64,000 bases of DNA, taken from Girardinichthys multiradiatus. Taxonomy: Eukaryota > Chordata > Actinopteri > Cyprinodontiformes > Goodeidae. Positions 12,251 to 24,662 of the stretch are shown here, piece by piece. Position numbers and translations under genes: made by a program. The notes below the pieces were generated by a model, which saw only the letters and a program-made list of their open reading frames with translations, made no database searches and was not told where the DNA came from. How positions within the stretch are numbered: position 1 is the stretch's first letter; every line of letters starts with the position of its first letter. The DNA lies in contig NC_061797.1 in NCBI RefSeq assembly GCF_021462225.1, positions 24,947,093 through 25,011,092 of the forward strand, written 5' to 3'.

Positions 12251-14646
12251 CCTGAATAAAAATTGACAGATTTAAGACAAAAATCAGAGACCAACGCAAA
12301 AAGAAATCAAAATCCAGTTGGTTCATTTTCTATATCCTTATATCTACTTCCATTAAGTATCTGTCTGCAACACAAATGCTCTGAAATGTTAGTACTCATG
12401 CGAGCTGCTACCTTCATCACAAGAAGAGCTTGGAAACCACACAATCACATGCACAAAGAGGCAGTAACAGCAGCACACCAGCTTTGCCTTGAGTATCTCA
12501 TTTGTGTGTTTCCAGCTGCAGCCAGGGAACACTTGCTGGGGTCCTCTTCATATCTGCAGGAAAATGCATCAGCAACTGTTCGAAAAATTTGAATTACCTT
12601 TACATGCTCTCCTATTATGGCAAACACAGGTCCAGTATGAGTGTACAAGCGTGCTTATTTGCATATTTCTGCGTTGAGTATGTGTGCGAGCTTAAAAGCT
12701 GGGCCGAGGAGCAGACAGAGGACGAGAGAAGCAATTCAGAAGCAGCAGATGGCTCAGTTAGAGTGTGGGCCTCGGGAATACTGATGTCTCTCTGCCTGGA
12801 ATATTAAGCCATGACCTCTGATCACATCGTTGAAAGACAGGCAGAGCTGGACGAGAGTCAGCCAAAATAACATAAATGAAAGGAGGAATAACCGAGGGTA
12901 GAGATTGAGTACCAAACTCTTCATATGTCTATGTTTTAATAAAGCTACTTACACACCAAAAGCCCCGTGCCAAGTGGAAACCAGCTAAACATTGTTATCT
13001 TCAGCTGAACAACTGGATGATTAGTTACTCTGTTCATTGGCTTTCCTTATGAAAACCATTTACCCTGCACTTTCTTTTGATCATTTTCCATATTTTCTTT
13101 GACTTTGGTGTGAAAGATCACTTCTGCAGCATCATGGCTGAACTGCAGCCAACCTTCCCACCACAAAAGGTGAAATGTTTATGCTAATATGTCAAAATGT
13201 AACTTTTTACATTGATCTTTCTGGTCTTTACTGTTTTTACTCATTCTCTTTCTTCCTGGGGTTTTCTCAGATCTTTACAGATAATCTGAGTCTCCAAACC
13301 TCACAACATCTATTCAGCCACTGTCAATGCATCACAAAACCAAAAACACACCCCTAACATTTGTGTTTTAAGGACAGTTCAGATATAATGACAAATTAAA
13401 ATTTCTCATGCATATTTGTGACTGCTCAAGAGTTTGAACAGATGTTTCACAAATTGGATGGTTAATTGTTCAGTCTCAGGTGTAAAGGTGAAAATATTTA
13501 CTTTACATGCAGACAACTGAAAAAACAAGTAATAAAAACACTTAATCTTGAGATTGCATTTTGTCAAGCTTCCAACAAAACAACAGGTAACGAAGGACAT
13601 AAACTATGACAATTGTCAACATTGTGATTGATGGAGGAATAACTAATTCTTCAGTTTTTCTCAGACTCAAGCTAGATGACTAGAACTTACAATACCAAAC
13701 TTCTCACATATATAAAATGTTTTTAAAAACATCAAAAGAGACACAGAGACATTTTAAAGGAATATAATCCAAATCTTTAATAGAAATCTATTACATTGTC
13801 AAATATCAATGGTGCCTTATAAGTACATTGCTAATACAAGGTTTGACCCTATTTTGCCGTCAGATTCTAATTCCTCAGGTCAAAGATTCAATTATGGACT
13901 GACAAATAAATTGATCAGAAAACCAAAATGGCCGTCCATAATTTTCTGACACTCCAAATGGCTTTGTACAGCTGCAATAAATATGCAAAGTAGCATGTTG
14001 ATCTTTTTGTTCTAGAAAGCCAGTTACTTTATTGAATCTATGGATACATCCAAGCGGAACAGTGAGCCTCTGACTTGTGAGGCACCAATCATGATAAAAT
14101 TCTGTGATCCATGAAACAACCACAGCTGCCATTCATCCAACATGTTTGCCTGGGTCAAATGATCTTGTAAACATTAGGTGTTAGTATGAAACTGCCCTAC
14201 CAACCTTCCACTTCATTTAACATATGCTAATAAACAGGGCATTTAAACCTAAGAGAGGAATAAAACAAGTAAATGAGGATAAGACGTATTAGACAAAGGC
14301 AGAGTGACATTTTTCTTCTTTACGGCCTCATTAATATTCAGAATTTGTTCCCTTCACAGTCTCCCACTTATTTCAAGATGATAACAAGGGAGACATGTGG
14401 GAGCCAGAAAGAGAAGGACAGCGGAGACTTGGTGAGCAGCAGGAATAGCACCAAACCACAGAACGATTTCTTCACCATTCAGGCGGCCAACAACCGTTTT
14501 CACTGCATCACGCCAAAGACACACCCTCCTCCTTCACCTTTGACTATTACCATGGAAATCCTTTGTTTTCCTGCTTCAATGTCAAGGAGGACTGATTCAG
14601 CCAAGCATCAATAGAATAGGATAGAGTAAAATAGGATAGAATAAAA
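12251..14646. other. Gene-free stretch
   Basis: Short open frames occur at 12263-12807 and 13875-14132 but none looks coding. A degenerate GAATAGGATAGA repeat lies at about 14610-14645, just before the Tc1 relic. Confidence 0.5.
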
Positions 14647-15310
14647 GTATCCTTAATTTAAAGAACACAAGGAATGGACATTAGACCAGTGGAAATCTGT
14701 GCTTTGGTCTGATGAGTCCAAGTTTGAGATCTTTGGCGCAGAAGAGGTGAACGAATGGACTCTACATGCCTGGTTCCCACCGTGAAGCATGGATGAGGAG
14801 GTGTGATGGTGTGGGGGTGCTTTGCTGGTGACACTGTTGGGGATTTATTCAAAATTGAAGGCATCCTGAACCAGGATGGCTACCACAGCATCTTGTAGCA
14901 GCATGCTATTCCGTCCGGTTTGCGTTTAGTTGGACCATCATTTATTTTTCAACAGGACAATGACCCCAAACACACCTCCAGGCTGTGTAAGGGCTATTTG
15001 ACCAAGAAGGAGAGTGATGGGAACTCCTTCAAGACTGTTGGAAAACCATTTCAGGTGACTACCTCTTGAAGCTCATCAACAGAATGCCAAGAGTGTGCGT
15101 GGCAGTAATCAAAGCAAAAGGTGGCTACTTTGAAGAACCTAGAATATAAGCCATATTTTCAGTTGTTTCACACTTTTTTGTTCAGTATATAATTCCACGT
15201 GTTAATTCATAGTTTTGATGCTTTCAGTGTGAAGCTACAATATTCATAGTCATGAAAATAAAGAAAACTTTTTGAATGAGAAGGTGTGTCCAAACGTTTG
15301 GTCTGTACTG
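14647..15310 (+). mobile_element. Tc1-like transposon relic, internally deleted and 5' truncated
   Basis: The plus strand carries transposase fragments in broken frames: a SDESKFEIFG-type first catalytic Asp block near 14715, a GGGVMVWGC-type block near 14805, and a QQDNDPKHTS block with the second catalytic Asp near 14955. The sequence then jumps near 15020 from KKESDG to a LLQDCWKTISGDY-type block, so the stretch holding the third catalytic residue (PDLNPIE) is deleted. The right terminal inverted repeat is preserved (about 15281-15310, ending before TA at 15311) and is of the type common in fish Tc1 elements. The left end is missing. It cannot encode an active enzyme. Confidence 0.85.
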
Positions 15311-15312
15311 TA

Positions 15313-17380
15313 CATATTCTAGATCTGTCACTGCTCCAACAGAGGTGATTCAAATGGCTGAATTACCCCATCAGCAGGTCAATGAGTTGTGCAGAAACTA
15401 AATAGAAAAACATTTAAAACAATCCTACCATTAGGCTATATGCAAACATTACCCCATCTCAACGTTGTGTGCAACTGTTGCTACTTAGACCCACCTCATA
15501 TACTGCAAATGTGCCTCCTAAATGTTATAGCAACAATACAAGAATAGTGTCACGCTAAACTATGCAGACGCTCTGTCTGCAATATTGAATTTTTATATAC
15601 CTTAGCATACCAAATGCTTCGAGGGGCAGACGTGACATCAGACATAGCATTGTCTTCCATGTAATTCTGGTAATAATGATTGGACCACTGAGGGTATTTG
15701 TAGATTGTATATCGAGCATTAAACTTTAATCCCCAGATGGTCCGTCGATCAGTCAGTCTTTACACAAAAGAAGACAGTGTAACCATAGGAATCATTAGCT
15801 TCCCCTGTCTTCATGAAGTAAGTCATTGTAAATTTTACACAGTTCATCCAAATACACACAATGTGCCACATTTCTCAAAAACTGGGTGCAGAATAGTGTT
15901 GGCGATCTCCCCAACAAAATGTGTGACATGGCTGAACAAAAGATGATATATTGACAAATTTCCCTCAGGCTTTCACATGACGACATACTGCTGTCCAAAA
16001 AATCCAATGTGCTTCTAGATTTTAGCATGACTCCAATATTGACATGTCTTGGAAGACAAAATCAACTCATTAGTCCCTTATCACTCCACAATCTAAACAC
16101 CCTCATCTTATGTACAGTTATATGCAGGTGATCCACTGCTGCATATGGTTTAAATTACCTTACATGACGAATGGCGTAGTCTTGCAGTATTTAATGAGCT
16201 GTTCAAACAGTCAAGAGTAATCACACTTATTCTAGATTCATACAACAGCACTGTTATTTAATAAGGAAATATATTGTCTTCATCGACTTAAATATTTTAT
16301 TTAGTTGCTCTGCAGTTGCTTTGTCAGTAACAATTCAGAAGAGACACATTTATCCATGAATACCTACTGAGGTAATGCCAGATTCCTATTTTGTTTCCAT
16401 GGAGGTTTAGATAAATACTATGTTTATTCTTCTTGTGGAATAATTTAGAATAATAACATTTTATTATATTACAGCATTTCCAGTATAGAAGTTACTGGAG
16501 TTTGGTCAGATTTTATTATTTGAAAAAAACAATTTACAAAACTTAAACCCTAGAGACCAAATTACCCTAAAACTAATGGAGCTTCCATTATGCTCATGTG
16601 TACTTTGTGCTCACTAGTAGTTAGTATAGGATGACACTGTAAAACACAGATGATGATTTTAGTAACTGCTTGAATACTATTTGCCAAACATAAGACTTGA
16701 GCATTGCTGCTTCAGGTACAAGACAGCTGTAAGCACAGCTTCTCAGAATGGTATTTTTCTGTGTTGTGATGAGAATACAGCTTTTTTATTTTGAATGAAC
16801 CAACAAGGTGAAATATACTATTTAGAAGGCCTACATTTTGGAGAAAGAACATGACACAACATGAAAGACTGCCTGGCAACAGGCCCGGCTTCCAAAACTA
16901 AGTACAGCTAAACAGCCTGAAAGGGAGATAGATTCTGGGGCATTACCACAGGGTTTAATTGAAGCTGCCAGTAGGAGTTGGTTACTAATGAGAAGGAATA
17001 AGTGACAGAGAGTGACAGACAAGAAAAAATATCTAGAAATACATAAAATTCAGAAAACAATAAAAAAAAGCTTGGACAATATAGACAACCAATTTATGAT
17101 TGGCATTGTTCTTACTATAGATTTATTACTAAGAGGAAAGATCCTCTGTTTTGAATTTAAATGAAATGTAAGGAGATGCTATGTCATAATTAAACTGGTG
17201 GACCCACATGCTTAAGCAGAAGGCAACTGGACTTGTTTTTTGAAGATATTTCAGCCCTCATCCAAAATTCTTCTTCTGAAAATGCTCCTAATGAAAGAAA
17301 CACGAGAAGAAGTCCAGTTGCCTTCTAATTAAGCACTTAGGACTGCCATGTCCTGGATGACAACATCAGCATTAAACTAG
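15313..17380. other. Gene-free stretch
   Basis: AT-rich, with only short frames. No repeat family or exon is recognised. Confidence 0.5.
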
Positions 17381-17382
17381 CA

Positions 17383-17550
17383 AATGTGGGACCCATGTTC
17401 GGAGGCCTTAGTCCTCAACACAGGCCGTCACGGGTTCGTGTCCCGGCCTGTTGACTTTGGCTGCATGTCTTCCCCCGTCTCCCAACCCCTTTCCTATCAA
17501 TTCACTGTCAAAAAATAAGAAAATAAAGGCCACTAATGCTGCAAAAAAAC
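17383..17550 (+). repeat. tRNA-derived SINE (family A)
   Basis: It contains a B-box-like GGTTCGTGTCCCGG at about 17431. The body reads 'gctgcatgtcttccccc...cccctttcct' and the tail 'ataaaggccactaatgc' plus an A-run. The same body and tail occur at 34.7-34.87 kb, which shows a dispersed family. Confidence 0.65.
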
Positions 17551-20178
17551 AATATGACAATGATGCAAATTTGGTATTTATTAGTTTATTGTGGAATTAA
17601 CTGTTTTTATTTTATATTTCTTGGTGTGTTCCTGTGTGTGTGTGTTTCCTTGCATTTCCTAAGTTTCAAAGATACTGGGTTCTTCTGTTAGAGAAAACCA
17701 ATTTTTAGTGAACTGCGTGTCGTTGAGGATTTATTGTGGTAATAAGACAATAGCAAGGCTGATGACAAGCTGCCATCAAAACAGGTCGTGAATTTTTATT
17801 CCTCTAATTCAGATAAACGTCTTAACAGTGAAAGTGTTGAATCACTCTAAAACTGTGTAATTTCTGCTGTATTTCAAGTTATTTCTATCTCTTGACCATT
17901 GTGCATTGGAATTAGTTTTTACTTTCAATTTAATCTATCTCCAAAACATGAAACATTTTTATTTTATGCAGCTGAGACTATGGTAAATCTCCACAGAGCA
18001 GAACAGTAACCTTTATCGGTCTGCTTCACAAGCCTCTCATTCCTCCTGAATTGTCCCTTTAATTCTGAAGAGATGGAGGTGAGAATGCTCCATCTGATAC
18101 TTCAGTAAAAGTCTTTTACAATTGTGCTTCGTATTGACACATGTCTTGCAACTGCCCTCTCCTCTGGCCTCTAACAATTATTCTCTGTCCACTTTTAATC
18201 GACAGTTTTTTTTTTCTTATCAGGATCCACTTTCTTTAAAGTCCATTCAAATCAAACTGCTAAGCCAGGGGATTTCACCTTAGTGATCAGCACTGACGGC
18301 TGTTGCAGACATTACACCATAATATCAGATCTATTCTCTGCATGTCAGCCCATGGCACAAGCAGCATGCACTTCTACTGCCTCAAGCCTGTCGTCTGCTC
18401 TGACACATGCCTCAGAGAAATGCGGATAACAGTCATTGGATACGATGATAATCGCTGAATTCAGTGACAGCACCAAAAAAGAGCAAGCCGTATTGGGCTG
18501 CAAAATATCCCCTATCCTACTGAGAGACAGACGCACTGAGCTGTAATGTCCTGGCCCCTTAATATAGCTTGAGGGCAGACACATTAAATAACTCCTGGGT
18601 TTAGTCACACTCTGGGAAAAAACAGGTTGACACTCAGTGCAATGCTTACTGATTAGACTCACACCCTGGCTCTTTCCTCATCTGTGCATGGATTTCAAAT
18701 AAACCATTTACTAAAATCAGCTTCTGAATACAGTGAGTCAGAAAAACACCAAATATTTTAGTTTTGTTCGCAGTGACTATTTTGTGAGTGTGCACATGCT
18801 GGATGATGGAAGCAAACAGCTAAAAGCTTTGTGTGAGGTTTTGTTTGGGTTCTGTATCAGTGGCCAGCTGACAGAATTATTCATTGAGACGATGCCTGCT
18901 CGGCCACACAGAGGAGCAGGCACCACCCAAGACAGAACAAAAGACAGGCACACAGAAAGGTTTGTTTTAATTATCTGGCTGCTCTTACTGTGCTGACATT
19001 TTGTTTATCCGGGAGTAATCAATCAGGTGTGTGCATATTTGTCACACACCTCTATGCCAATGAGAGCTGAGTGTATAGGGTTTGTTGCGTCTGACTGCCT
19101 GAGACTGGTGTGTGTGTTTGTATGTGTGAGAACGTCACATCAATCCTCTGAAAGCAGGCAGTTTCAGCAAAGTGTCGCACCTTTCAGCATCTTTTATGCT
19201 TTACTGAACCTGGGGGAAACACACACGGTCAGGCTGGAAGATTGAAATCTGCTCAGCTCAACTCCACTTACACACAAACACATGATATATCAGAATACTG
19301 CTGTACATCCAGTCTTAAAATCCAGGGTAATGTCACTTCATGTGAGTGTTTTATAATCAACAAAGACCTATTTTTCCTTTTAGAAGTGTATTTAGAGACA
19401 GACTCCACCCGTGAGTCTCCCCCATGAACTATAAAGATATGCTAATGAGGTTTGGGGTATATTTCTCAGATCTGGAAGCTTGGAGAAAACAAGGAGACAA
19501 TAAATACAGCAGCAGTTTGATAGAGGAGGCAAGCTTGCCAAGTAATAATGTATAATTCACAGCTATTTTAAGGCTGTGGATCACAAAACCTAGATTCCTT
19601 TAGGGAAATCTTCCTGAGATTGCCTAAGTAGAAACTGTGCCAAGCCTGAACAGAGTAAGTGCCATGGTTTAGTGAAAAACCTACATAAGGTTGTATCTGA
19701 TAACACTGATCTGTAAATCAATTCAAAACAGCTGATTTAGTCACATCACTGGGTGTGTACATACTAATTTCATTGATGCCAACTAGAGCCAATTAGAAAC
19801 AGCAAGGACAGAGATGGGTCTGAAGGTTCGATCAACAGCAGCACACATACAGTAATGGCATTTGTATTTGTATCCTCTTACATAACCATCACCAGTGTAA
19901 GGTCACTAAACGGGCCAGAATGGATAAAACAAAGCTTTACCGTCACCTGGTCACTGTAGAATCTCTGCAAAAAAAATGTCCAAAAAAAGAATGACACAGG
20001 ATGTTAGGTTTTCAACAAGACTGGTCGTAAGCATTACAGAAGTTAGAGTGGTGAGCTAAGTTTATGTAAAACTTCACGTCACTTATTCTCAGAAATTACT
20101 GTTTAAATTTAGATTTCAATTATCTCAGAACTGAAATTTAAGACCTTGCACACTTTTGACAGCTGTTTTTATGAAAGA
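17551..20178. other. Gene-free stretch
   Basis: No exon recognised. Several 60-105 codon frames (for example 18345-18662 minus and 18733-18996 plus) show no family similarity that I can recognise and lack supporting splice context. Confidence 0.5.
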
Positions 20179-20180
20179 TA

Positions 20181-21449
20181 CAAGGGTTGGACAATGAAAC
20201 TGAAACACCTGGTTTTAGACCACAATAATTTATTAGTATGGTGTAGGGCCTCCTTTTGCGGCCAATACAGCGTCAATTCTTCTTGGGAATGACATATACA
20301 AGTCCTGCACAGTGGTCAGAGGGATTTTAAGCCATTCTTCTTGCAGGATAGTGGCCAGGTCACTACGTGATACTGGTGGAGGAAAACGTTTCCAGACTCG
20401 CTCCTCCAAAACACCCCAAAGTGGCTCAATAATATTTAGATCTGGTGACTGTGCAGGCCATGGGAGATGTTCAACTTCACTTTCATGTTCATCAAACCAA
20501 TCTTTCACCAGTCTTGCTGTGTGTATTGGTGCATTGTCATCCTGATACACGGCACCGCCTTCAGGATACAATGTTTGAACCATTGGATGCACATGGTCCT
20601 CAAGAATGGTTTGGTAGTCCTTGGCAGTGACACGCCCATCTAGCACAAGTATTGGGCCAAGGGAATGCCATGATATGGCACCCCAAACCATCACTGATCC
20701 ACCCCCATGCTTCACTCTGGGCATGCAACAGTCTGGGTGGTACGCTTCTTTGGGGCTTCTCCACACCGTAACTCTCCCGGATGTGGGGAAAACAGTAAAG
20801 GTGGACTCATCAGAGAACAATGCATGTTTCACATTGTCCACAGCCCAAGATTTGCGCTCCTTGCACCATTGAAACCGATGTTTGGCATTTGCATGAGTGA
20901 CCAAAGGTTTGGCTATAGCAGCCCGGCTGTGTATATTGACCTTGTGGAGCTCCCGACGGACAGTTCTGGTGGAAACAGGAGAGTTGAGGTGCACATTTAA
21001 TTCTGCCGCGATTTGGGCAGCCGTGGTTTTATGCTTTTTGGATACAATCCAGGTTAGCACCCGAACATCCCTTTCAGACAGCTTCCTCTTGCGTCCACAG
21101 TTAATCCTGTTGGATTTGGTTCGTCCTTCTTGGTGGTATGCTGACATTACCCTGGATACCGTGGCTCTTGATACATCACAAAGACTTGCTGTCTTGGTCA
21201 CAGATGCGCCAGCAAGACGTGCACCAACAATTTGTCCTCTTTTGAACTCTGGTATGTCACCCATAATGTTGTGCGCATTTTAATATTTTGAGCAAAACTG
21301 TGCTCTTACCCTGCTAATTGAACCTTCACACTCTGCTCTTACTGGTGCAATGTGCAATCAATGAAGACTGGCTACCAGGCTGGTCCAATTTAGCCATGAA
21401 CCTTCCACACTAAAATGACAGGTGTTTCAGTTTCATTGTCCAACCCCTG
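20181..21449 (-). mobile_element. Intact Tc1/mariner transposon, DD36E type (Incomer-like)
   Basis: A 1269-bp element flanked by the TA target dinucleotide at 20179-20180 and 21450-21451. Terminal inverted repeats of about 30 bp (20181-20210 and 21420-21449, GTTGGACAATGAAAC core) differ at one position. The single gene inside is an uninterrupted minus-strand transposase. The near-perfect termini plus an open gene mean recent arrival. The element lies in gene-free, probably intronic or intergenic DNA. Confidence 0.95.
20233..21264 (-). CDS. Tc1/mariner transposase, 343 aa, apparently intact
   Basis: Cut-and-paste transposase that binds the terminal repeats and moves the element into TA sites in the nucleus. 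Residues about 1-50 form the first helix-turn-helix (SLCDVSRATVSRVM), followed by a basic GRKRK linker (57-61) and a second DNA-binding part (62-115). The catalytic domain carries Asp152 (FSDESTF), Asp243 (QDDNAPIHTA) and Glu280 (SPDLNIIEPLWG), plus the glycine-rich HGGGSVMVWG box (186-195). There are 36 residues between Asp243 and Glu280, not the usual 34 of Tc1, Sleeping Beauty and Frog Prince. A DD36E spacing is the hallmark of the described Incomer family. Length is normal and there is no stop or frameshift. The start ATG is at 21264 and the stop lies about 50 bp inside the left terminal repeat. Activity is inferred only. Confidence 0.95.
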   Translation of the reverse strand: MGDIPEFKRGQIVGARLAGASVTKTASLCDVSRATVSRVMSAYHQEGRTKSNRINCGRKRKLSERDVRVLTWIVSKKHKTTAAQIAAELNVHLNSPVSTRTVRRELHKVNIHSRAAIAKPLVTHANAKHRFQWCKERKSWAVDNVKHALFSDESTFTVFPTSGRVTVWRSPKEAYHPDCCMPRVKHGGGSVMVWGAISWHSLGPILVLDGRVTAKDYQTILEDHVHPMVQTLYPEGGAVYQDDNAPIHTARLVKDWFDEHESEVEHLPWPAQSPDLNIIEPLWGVLEERVWKRFPPPVSRSDLATILQEEWLKIPLTTVQDLYMSFPRRIDAVLAAKGGPTPY

Positions 21450-21451
21450 TA

Positions 21452-22989
21452 TATATTTATGGTATTGTTAAACATAAAGCTGTTAGTATGGGGAGGAGGT
21501 GAGGTCACATTTTGTTAATCAAATGCATTTTCTGGATCAGACTTTGCGACTGGATATGTTATTATATGGATCAAATCCCAAAGATCGGCTCAGGGTCCCA
21601 ATCGAAGCATATTTGAATGATCGGTATCAGACTAAATGACTGCATCCAACCTCTGAGCTCTACTGTTTTTCTATATTCTTTTGTTTTATATCAGCTTCAC
21701 TTCTAATCCAGTTGTAGTGAAAACTGTACTAGAACATGCTGGCTATGTTTCTGACATGCATTTAGGAACAATTAAAAAAAAATTAATAAAAGGAGTTAAT
21801 TAACACTTGTCAATTTAGCAGTATGGATATTTCTCAAGGTGGTAAAGAGCTAAATTTAGTATTAACAATGTCAATACACATAAATATGTAAAGACCCAAC
21901 CTAACACAATGAGTTCACCCTGCTAACTCTCAAAACAAGTAAAGGGAAGCAACATAATTTAAATGAAAAATTAAATTGTTCCCAATGATAACAATGCAGA
22001 TAACAGAATGCACGACTGAATTTATTGCCCTGGATGACCAACCCATCTTAGTGGTGGAGAGTTTCTGTTGTCTTTTGCAGCTGCCGGATCCACGGCATGT
22101 CCTCCCCTCTGGATACCTCATATCCTACACAGCACTTCTCAAGCTGTATAAAACATTCACCATCCCCTGCAGGGTATGTTATCTGATGTGACCACTATTG
22201 GCTGTAGTACAAACATTTGTAGTTCTTATTATTGCCCAATGTCACTGCTTAGCCTCACAGCACACTAAATAGATCCCTTACTGATCAAAACAAGCTGTGA
22301 TGCATGTCCAGTAGCTTCATGAATCTCATTCTGAAGACCATTAAAAGTGAAACAGTAAACTCAGAAAATATTTCTAATCTGTTTAGATTCCATTTTATGA
22401 GATAATGCAAGAAATAAAATAAAAAAGCATTGGCTACACATAAAAGTCATCTCACAGCACAGCAGCACACAAACATTGCTCATTTCAAACATCTCACACC
22501 TAGTGAGGTGTCAGTCAAAACATAACATTGTTTTTACAGTTTTATTTTACTTATGGGTTGTAGTATGCATGGTTGTGCTACATAAATGCAGGTATTTTCT
22601 TGAGACTTGGTATTAGCAAATACTATATGACTCGGATCTGTATCGGGGTCAAAACATCTTAACTGGGGCATCCCTGTAATATGTCACAACTTTGAGAGTA
22701 GTGTTTTGGTTGTACTTCTGACCTAAACTACAGACAGTCAGCTGCAGGCTTACCTTAAAGATCTCACAAGTCCCAACAAAGGAGCAAAAGGAGTTTTGTC
22801 TTATAAATTGCTGTTTATTCAGAACTTGTCTCAAAAATTACTGTTTGTGTTTAATTACTGAAAAGGTACTTGTATTGGTGAAAAAAAAAATCTGGTTGTC
22901 CCATTAGATAACCCTTGTTATTATTCAACAGCCTATTTTACTGTATTTGTTATTATCAATATAGCTCAATAAAAGCTACTAATACACCA
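21452..22989. other. Gene-free stretch
   Basis: AT-rich. No exon or repeat family is recognised. Confidence 0.5.
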
Positions 22990-22990
22990 A

Positions 22991-23180
22991 GGGCCTGATC
23001 TTCAAAAGATCCCAAACAGCGGCTGCTAATTTGCATGTACTATAAATAAATTGCAGGTGCAATAAGTGGGCGTGTTGCGTGCGATTTTCAAAGAATGGGC
23101 GTGCAATGGATAGCAGGTGCAAAACAGGTGCAAAACAGGTGCAGACTGCCCTATTTAAATTAGGAAATTGCGTGTGCTAC
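22991..23180 (+). mobile_element. Candidate end of a Harbinger-like DNA transposon
   Basis: It starts GGGCCTGATCTTCAAA, the same type of terminus as the opposite end of the relic at 61.4 kb (GGGCCCGTATTCACAAA on its reverse strand). GC-rich subterminal sequence with 'gtgggcgtgttgcgtgcgattttcaaag' character and a triplicated AGGTGCAAAAC unit follows. No transposase is recognised. The right end was not found. Low confidence. Confidence 0.35.
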
Positions 23181-24385
23181 TGGCTGGTACAAGAGGAAAA
23201 GTAAACAGATCCTCTGTTGTGTTGCTAGAAATATGCAGGGATTGTTACGCTGCATAATTATAAATTATCCAGCTGCAGATTTCTTCCTTCTGTTCCGTTC
23301 TGCCCTTGCTTTTCTGGACTGTTACAGATAGTTGACTTTTGTTGTGCCACTCACAGCAGGTTTGTTATCTGCCCTGATGTGATTATTTCTCTTATTTTGC
23401 TTGACATAACTCACAACAAATTGGCCAATCAATATTAACAATATAAAGGACAAATGTGTCAGTTAATTAATTTGTCTTCCATGATCTTTTAATTATTTTC
23501 GGAGACTCACCAGGTTCTGTTGTTTTTTTGAGAGTATATGTTTGAAGAGTTCGGAGTTTATCATAAACAGCCACAATATTTAAGTCTGAAGGTAATATTA
23601 GCAACATAAAAAAAGATTGTTGTAGGAGTTGGTAATCTGTATGTTATAGCTTTGCTAATTTAAAAACATAACATCACATAACTGTCCTGCAAAAAAGTTA
23701 AATTGATCATTTCTGTAGGTAAAAATAAATGATTATAAAATAATTTTACTAAATTGGTTTTGTTTGTTTTGCCAATATTATAACGAAATACAACGTGTTT
23801 GATTGTTTAAATTGTTTTTTGGTGACACAAAATAATTTTTAACTGCATAAACAAAACCCTCCCCTGGTATTTGTTATATATATGATAACGTTACTGTCAA
23901 TCATGCTGCCTTAAGACAGTGATTTTTTACTTGCTAAGAAGTGATTTTATCATCCAGTTTGCAAATGAAGGATTTAATCTGCCTTTTAATGTCTTTAGTT
24001 CTTTCCTATAAATTATATTAACATCAAAGCACAGTGGATCTTTTGCATGATGTGCGATTACAGACTGTGCGTGCTTGATCAGTTATGTGCGCATGTTGCC
24101 ATGATCAGGTTTGTTCGCGTCCAGCTGATTAGCGACAGCGAAGTTATGGTGGAATGATGTTGAATGAAGTGTTGCAAGGAGTTTTACCATAGAAATATCA
24201 TGGCTTTTGTTTGTAACTGGCTCCAAATCAGAGCTTAGATAATCCTACATAAAATCCTCTATTCTCTTCTATTTTTAATTATTAATTATTATTATTATTA
24301 TTATTATTGACAATCCAAATCTGTTGGCACATGTACATAAGATTCTCTTTCCCTGTCATTTGTCATTCTATTTATGCCTCCTTCT
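23181..24385. other. Gene-free stretch with short ATT repeat
   Basis: AT-rich. An (ATT)n microsatellite lies at about 24284-24309. Part may belong to the Harbinger-like element that begins at 22991. Confidence 0.4.
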
Positions 24386-24391
24386 GCCTTT

Positions 24392-24662
24392 TAGAGACAG
24401 ATAGGGTATACCCTGGACAAGTCGCCGGTCCATCACAGGGCACCACAGACACATACAGGACAAACAACCATGCTCACACACTCATATCTAAGGGCAATTT
24501 TAGAGAGGCCAATTAACCTAGCAGGCATATTTTCTGACTGTGGGATGAAGCCAGAGTACCCTATGAGAACCCATGCATGCATGAGGAGAATATTCAATTT
24601 CTATGCAGAAAGGCTGTGGCCAGGATTCAAAACCAGGACCTTCTTGCTGTGCTAAAACCACC
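24392..24662 (-). repeat. tRNA-derived SINE (family B), minus orientation
   Basis: On the minus strand it reads a B-box-like GGTTTTGAATCC near 24630, then the 'tgcatgggttct...ggcttcatcccacagtc' body, a 'taattggcctctctaaaattgccc' part, and a 'tgtgagcatggttgtttgtcctgtatgtgtctgtggtgccctgtgatggaccggcgactt' tail in pieces. The same family occurs in the plus orientation at 59.76 kb. Confidence 0.65.

Noticed and set aside
20312..21283. Plus-strand frames in the DD36E transposon
   Set aside because: Antisense shadows of the transposase gene.
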